Assembly: GCF_005405265.1 (NCBI RefSeq)
Contig: NZ_BJDS01000004.1
Location: 62,001-126,000 of the forward strand
Reading direction: 5' to 3'
DNA: 64,000 nt
Source: Enterococcus songbeiensis
Lineage (GTDB): Bacteria; Bacillota; Bacilli; Lactobacillales; Enterococcaceae
The notes beneath the pieces were generated by a model that saw only the letters and a program-made list of their open reading frames with translations, had not been told where the DNA came from and made no database searches. How positions within the stretch are numbered: position 1 is the first letter of the stretch; every line of letters starts with the position of its first letter. A program made the translations under genes and the position numbers. Positions 61,257-64,000 of the stretch are shown in pieces.

Positions 61257-62344
61257 GAGTTTTAGTAACTGGCGGCGGTACGGGTGGACATATCTATCCC
61301 GCGTTAGCTTTGGTGAAATATGTCAAAAAACAAGATCCAACTGCAAAGTTTCTATATGTCGGTGGGAAAAAAGGTCTGGAGAACAAAATTTTACCTAAAA
61401 CAGATATTCCTTTTGAAACATTGGAAATTCAAGGATTTAAGCGAAGCTTATCGTTGGATAATTTTAAAACTATTCATCTGTTTATGAAAAGTATTCGCCA
61501 AGCAAAAAAAATCGTAAAAGAATTCAAACCGGATATCGTAATCGGCACGGGCGGGTATGTTTCTGGCGCAGTTGTTTATGCTGCTGCGAAGCTGAACATT
61601 CCAACCATCGTTCATGAACAAAACAGTGTTCCCGGTATTACCAATAAATTTCTAAGCCACTATGTAGATCGAATTGCAATTGCTTTTCAAGATGCTGCTG
61701 CTTTCTTTCCAAAAGATAAGACAGTGCTTGTAGGAAATCCTCGAGCAACGGAAGTCAGAGACAGTGGGAAATCTGATATTTTAAAAGAATTCGATTTAGA
61801 TCCGGCGAAGGAAACCGTGTTGATTTTTGGAGGAAGTCAGGGAGCGCTAAAAATCAATCAAGCAGTGGTTGCTGCGTTACCGATGTTAGCCCAAAAAGAC
61901 TACCAGGTCCTGTATGCCTCGGGAGAACGGTATTTTGAAGAAATTAAAAAGAATGAAACGATTTCACTTGATAGATTGACAACTGTCAGTGTTAAGCCGT
62001 ATATTGATAAAATGGCTGAAGTCATGGCAAATTCCAGTTTGCTGATTGGACGTGCCGGAGCAACCTCAATTGCAGAATTTACGGCATTAGGCTTACCGGC
62101 GATTTTAATACCAAGTCCTTATGTGACAAATGACCATCAGACGAAGAATGCCCAAAGTCTTGTTGATCATGGTGCCGTGAGAATGATTCGCGACGATGAG
62201 CTGACTGGTGAATCACTGGTTTTAGCAATTGATGCAATCATGGAAGACAAGAAGTTGCGGAAACAGATGGCGGCTGCCTCCAAGGAGCAAGGTATACCTG
62301 ATGCGGCAGAACGACTATTCAACTTAGTACAGACATTGATTTAA
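61253..62344 (+). CDS. murG: UDP-GlcNAc:lipid I N-acetylglucosamine transferase
   Basis: Converts lipid I to lipid II. The start is GTG 61253 in the GTGA overlap with murD ([20 protein letters not shown]). 363 residues, GT-B fold with [61 protein letters not shown] and DHQTKNA. Catalytic His of GTGGH is present. Confidence 0.97.
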   Translation: MRVLVTGGGTGGHIYPALALVKYVKKQDPTAKFLYVGGKKGLENKILPKTDIPFETLEIQGFKRSLSLDNFKTIHLFMKSIRQAKKIVKEFKPDIVIGTGGYVSGAVVYAAAKLNIPTIVHEQNSVPGITNKFLSHYVDRIAIAFQDAAAFFPKDKTVLVGNPRATEVRDSGKSDILKEFDLDPAKETVLIFGGSQGALKINQAVVAALPMLAQKDYQVLYASGERYFEEIKKNETISLDRLTTVSVKPYIDKMAEVMANSSLLIGRAGATSIAEFTALGLPAILIPSPYVTNDHQTKNAQSLVDHGAVRMIRDDELTGESLVLAIDAIMEDKKLRKQMAAASKEQGIPDAAERLFNLVQTLI

Positions 62345-62372
62345 GTATTTATTTTTTAAGGTGGTGATCGTC

Positions 62373-63413
62373 ATTAGCAAAAAAACTCCTGATGAGACAA
62401 AAAAGGAATCTGAATCCAAAGAACCAGAAATCAATGAGGCGGAGTTGACACCGTGGCAAAAAGCTAATTTGAGTTATCTTAAAGAAAAAGGCGATCAACC
62501 AAGCTGGTCGCCATCAATCATTGATGGTAGTCCGGATACGATGACGGAAGAAATTGTGGAAGAAGAAGCGTCCGATGAAACGAAAACGGACGATGTCGAG
62601 ATGGAAGAAAGCAAAGGAGAGCCGACCAATGGTTCATTTGCAGATCGTTTACCAAAAATAAAATCTCAGCGGGATTTGCTTCTTCATCGCCGATTGATTT
62701 TTTTAATCGTACTCTTCACGATTCCCTTGCTTTTCACGCTGTATTACGTTTCACCTTTGAGTAAGCTGGCAAAAGTTACTGTTTCGGGGAATAACAAAGT
62801 AGCTACCGCAGAAATTTTAAAAGATACCAATTTTCGCTTGCAAGAAAACCTGTGGACTCAATTTTTCCAACGTGGGAAGAATGAAGAAAAACTGACTGCG
62901 GAACAGCCAAGAATCAAGAGCACGTCACTTTCAATCGAAAATATCAATCACTTTCATTTGACTGTAACAGAATATCAGGAGGTGGCACTTCTGGCAAAAG
63001 GAGATACCTACTCACCGATTTTAGAAAATGGGCAAGTGATGGAAGAAACGCTGAAAAAACCAACTCAGGATTTACCAATTTTAGAAAATTTTACGTCAGA
63101 GAAAAAAATCCTATCTGTCTTAAAGAAGTATAGAAAATTGTCTCAAGAAATTCGCAGCGGGATTTCGCAAATTAATTATGCACCTACAAAAAGCAACGAT
63201 GAATTGCTGAATCTCTATATGAACGATGGCAATCAGGTGATCGTAAATATTTCCAACCTAACAAAACAAATGCAATATTATCCACAGGTTGCAAAAGATA
63301 TGAAGGAAAAAGGCATTGTGGACATGGAGGTAGGAATTTTTACTTATGCCTACCCGAAAGAAGAGAAAAAAACAACTGAGAGTTCAGAGCCACAAGAGAG
63401 TGAAAATCAATAA
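62373..63413 (+). CDS. divIB: Cell division protein DivIB/FtsQ, probably initiated at ATT
   Basis: A bitopic divisome protein. 346 residues if started at ATT 62373 (reads (M)SKKTPDETKKE): an acidic cytoplasmic region (1-~105), one helix (about 107-128), a POTRA domain (about 130-200, starting VSPLSKLAKVTVSGNNK), a DivIB beta domain and a short Glu/Thr-rich tail. Upstream GTG codons at 62361 and 62364 lie inside the Shine-Dalgarno match TAAGGTGGTGATC (12 of 13 bases), so they are unlikely starts. With ATT the distance from GGTGG to the codon is eight bases. If ATT is not used, the start is GTG 62361 and the protein is four residues longer. Confidence 0.9.
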   Translation: MSKKTPDETKKESESKEPEINEAELTPWQKANLSYLKEKGDQPSWSPSIIDGSPDTMTEEIVEEEASDETKTDDVEMEESKGEPTNGSFADRLPKIKSQRDLLLHRRLIFLIVLFTIPLLFTLYYVSPLSKLAKVTVSGNNKVATAEILKDTNFRLQENLWTQFFQRGKNEEKLTAEQPRIKSTSLSIENINHFHLTVTEYQEVALLAKGDTYSPILENGQVMEETLKKPTQDLPILENFTSEKKILSVLKKYRKLSQEIRSGISQINYAPTKSNDELLNLYMNDGNQVIVNISNLTKQMQYYPQVAKDMKEKGIVDMEVGIFTYAYPKEEKKTTESSEPQESENQ

Positions 63414-63472
63414 AAATCAATAAAATTTCCACATATTTTTTCATTAACAGGTTTCTAAATGTCCGCTTTTTG

Positions 63473-63481
63473 TGGTAGAAT
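63473..63481 (+). promoter_or_regulatory. Extended -10 promoter before ftsA
   Basis: TGgTAGAAT, about 90 bases before ftsA, in the 159-base gap after divIB. It suggests ftsA has separate expression in addition to read-through. Confidence 0.55.
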
Positions 63482-63572
63482 TGGTAGCAGTGAATAAATT
63501 AATCAAATGGTATATAAATACGAGCAGTATTTGTTCGCGGTATATGGAATAAAGTAGGAGGGAATCCCATTC

Positions 63573-64000
63573 ATGGCAAAGACGGGAATGTATGTAGGTC
63601 TTGATATTGGTACTACTTCTGTAAAAGTTGTAGTTGCTGAATATGTGGACAACCAAATGAACATCATTGGTGTAGGGAATGCTAAATCAGAAGGAATCAA
63701 TCGCGGAATCATCGTCGATATTGAAAAAACAGTCCAAGCAATTCAACGTGCAGTAAAACAAGCGGAAGAAAAAGCAGGTATTCAAATCCGCAGTGTGAGT
63801 GTCGGTGTACCGGCAACGCTGTTAGAAGTTGAAAATTGCCAAGGAATGATCGCTGTTAACAGTGAATCAAAAGAAATTACCGATGAGGATGTTCGTAATG
63901 TGGCATCTGCCGCTTTAGTCCGTTCTACACCTCCAGAAAGACAAATTATCACGATTTTACCGCAAGAATTTACCGTTGATGGCTTTGAAGGAATCAAAGA
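63573..64000 (+). CDS. ftsA: Cell division protein FtsA, truncated by window edge
   Basis: An actin-like ATPase that anchors FtsZ to the membrane. ATG 63573 (MAKTGMYVGLDIGTTSVKVV) follows GTAGGAGGG. The visible 142 residues cover domain 1A and the start of 1C (GINRGIIVDIEKTVQAIQ, VGVPATLLEVENCQG, LPQEFTVDG). The gene continues past base 64000. Confidence 0.96.
   Translation, partial: MAKTGMYVGLDIGTTSVKVVVAEYVDNQMNIIGVGNAKSEGINRGIIVDIEKTVQAIQRAVKQAEEKAGIQIRSVSVGVPATLLEVENCQGMIAVNSESKEITDEDVRNVASAALVRSTPPERQIITILPQEFTVDGFEGIK

Noticed and set aside
1-64000. CRISPR array, insertion sequence or intact prophage
   Set aside because: I saw no regularly spaced repeats, transposase or phage structural genes; only a possible integrase tail relic at 28801-28860.

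Overview
The window looks like chromosomal DNA of a low-GC Gram-positive bacterium of the order Lactobacillales, most likely an Enterococcus. The reasons are AGGAGG-type ribosome sites, frequent GTG/TTG/ATG starts, a dnaX-ebfC-recR-tmk-darA-holB-ricT-yabA-rsmI replication/repair cluster, a sigma-54/MptR-controlled mannose PTS with manO, and an rplU ... efp ... recN ... dcw gene order that I associate with enterococci. The species cannot be fixed from the sequence alone. Most of the window is housekeeping core, and accessory material is limited to a few spots.

Layout. 1-1159: 3'-truncated SPFH/zinc-ribbon gene (minus). 1345-8112: replication, recombination and signalling operon from dnaX to rsmI. 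8233-9351: dinB, with a probable LexA box in its promoter. 9402-12222: anaerobic ribonucleotide reductase nrdDG (minus), preceded by two NrdR boxes. 12504-15309: Bce-type ABC transporter without an adjacent two-component system. 15435-19158: M42 aminopeptidase, DUF975 membrane protein, MBL hydrolase and lipoate ligase. 19209-20902: proS of the archaeal/eukaryal-like type under a T-box leader. 20976-23932: three odd genes, namely a kinase-like sensor lacking its phospho-histidine, a signal-peptidase-like protein lacking its catalytic serine, and an 89-residue orphan behind a structured leader. 24057-25683: tRNA-Arg, O-methyltransferase and UDG-like protein (minus). 25765-28522: L21 leader-rplU-prp-rpmA, a lipid kinase and a GNAT acetyltransferase. 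28523-29222: gene-poor stretch with a self-contained, unusual tRNA-Glu(CTC)-like gene, a possible integrase-tail relic and a possible 18-residue peptide gene on the minus strand. 29223-37370: ECF S component, mptR, the mannose PTS, manO and a GlsB-like protein. 37506-49579: pepP-like gene, lrgAB, Mga-like regulator, then efp-yqhY-nusB-folD-xseA-xseB-ispA-tlyA-argR-recN. 49638-54147: a 38-residue DUF4044 gene, a small accessory block (SDR, AraC, RibD-C) and a CorA transporter. 54322-64000: division and cell-wall (dcw) cluster from DUF3397 and mraZ to a truncated ftsA.

How the genes work together. The first block supplies DNA polymerase III clamp-loader subunits, recombination repair and c-di-AMP sensing. 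The PTS block is a carbohydrate-uptake regulon with its own sigma-54 activator. The dcw cluster carries septal peptidoglycan synthesis from MraY/MurD/MurG to Pbp, FtsL, DivIB and FtsA. Several regulatory devices can be read directly: T-box, L21 leader, NrdR boxes, LexA box, sigma-54 -24/-12 promoter and MraZ repeats. The most unusual readings are the probable ATT start codon of divIB behind a nearly perfect 13-base Shine-Dalgarno, the two catalytically degenerate membrane proteins, and the isolated tRNA-Glu(CTC)-like unit with its neighbouring peptide. I found no CRISPR array, intact insertion sequence or complete prophage.
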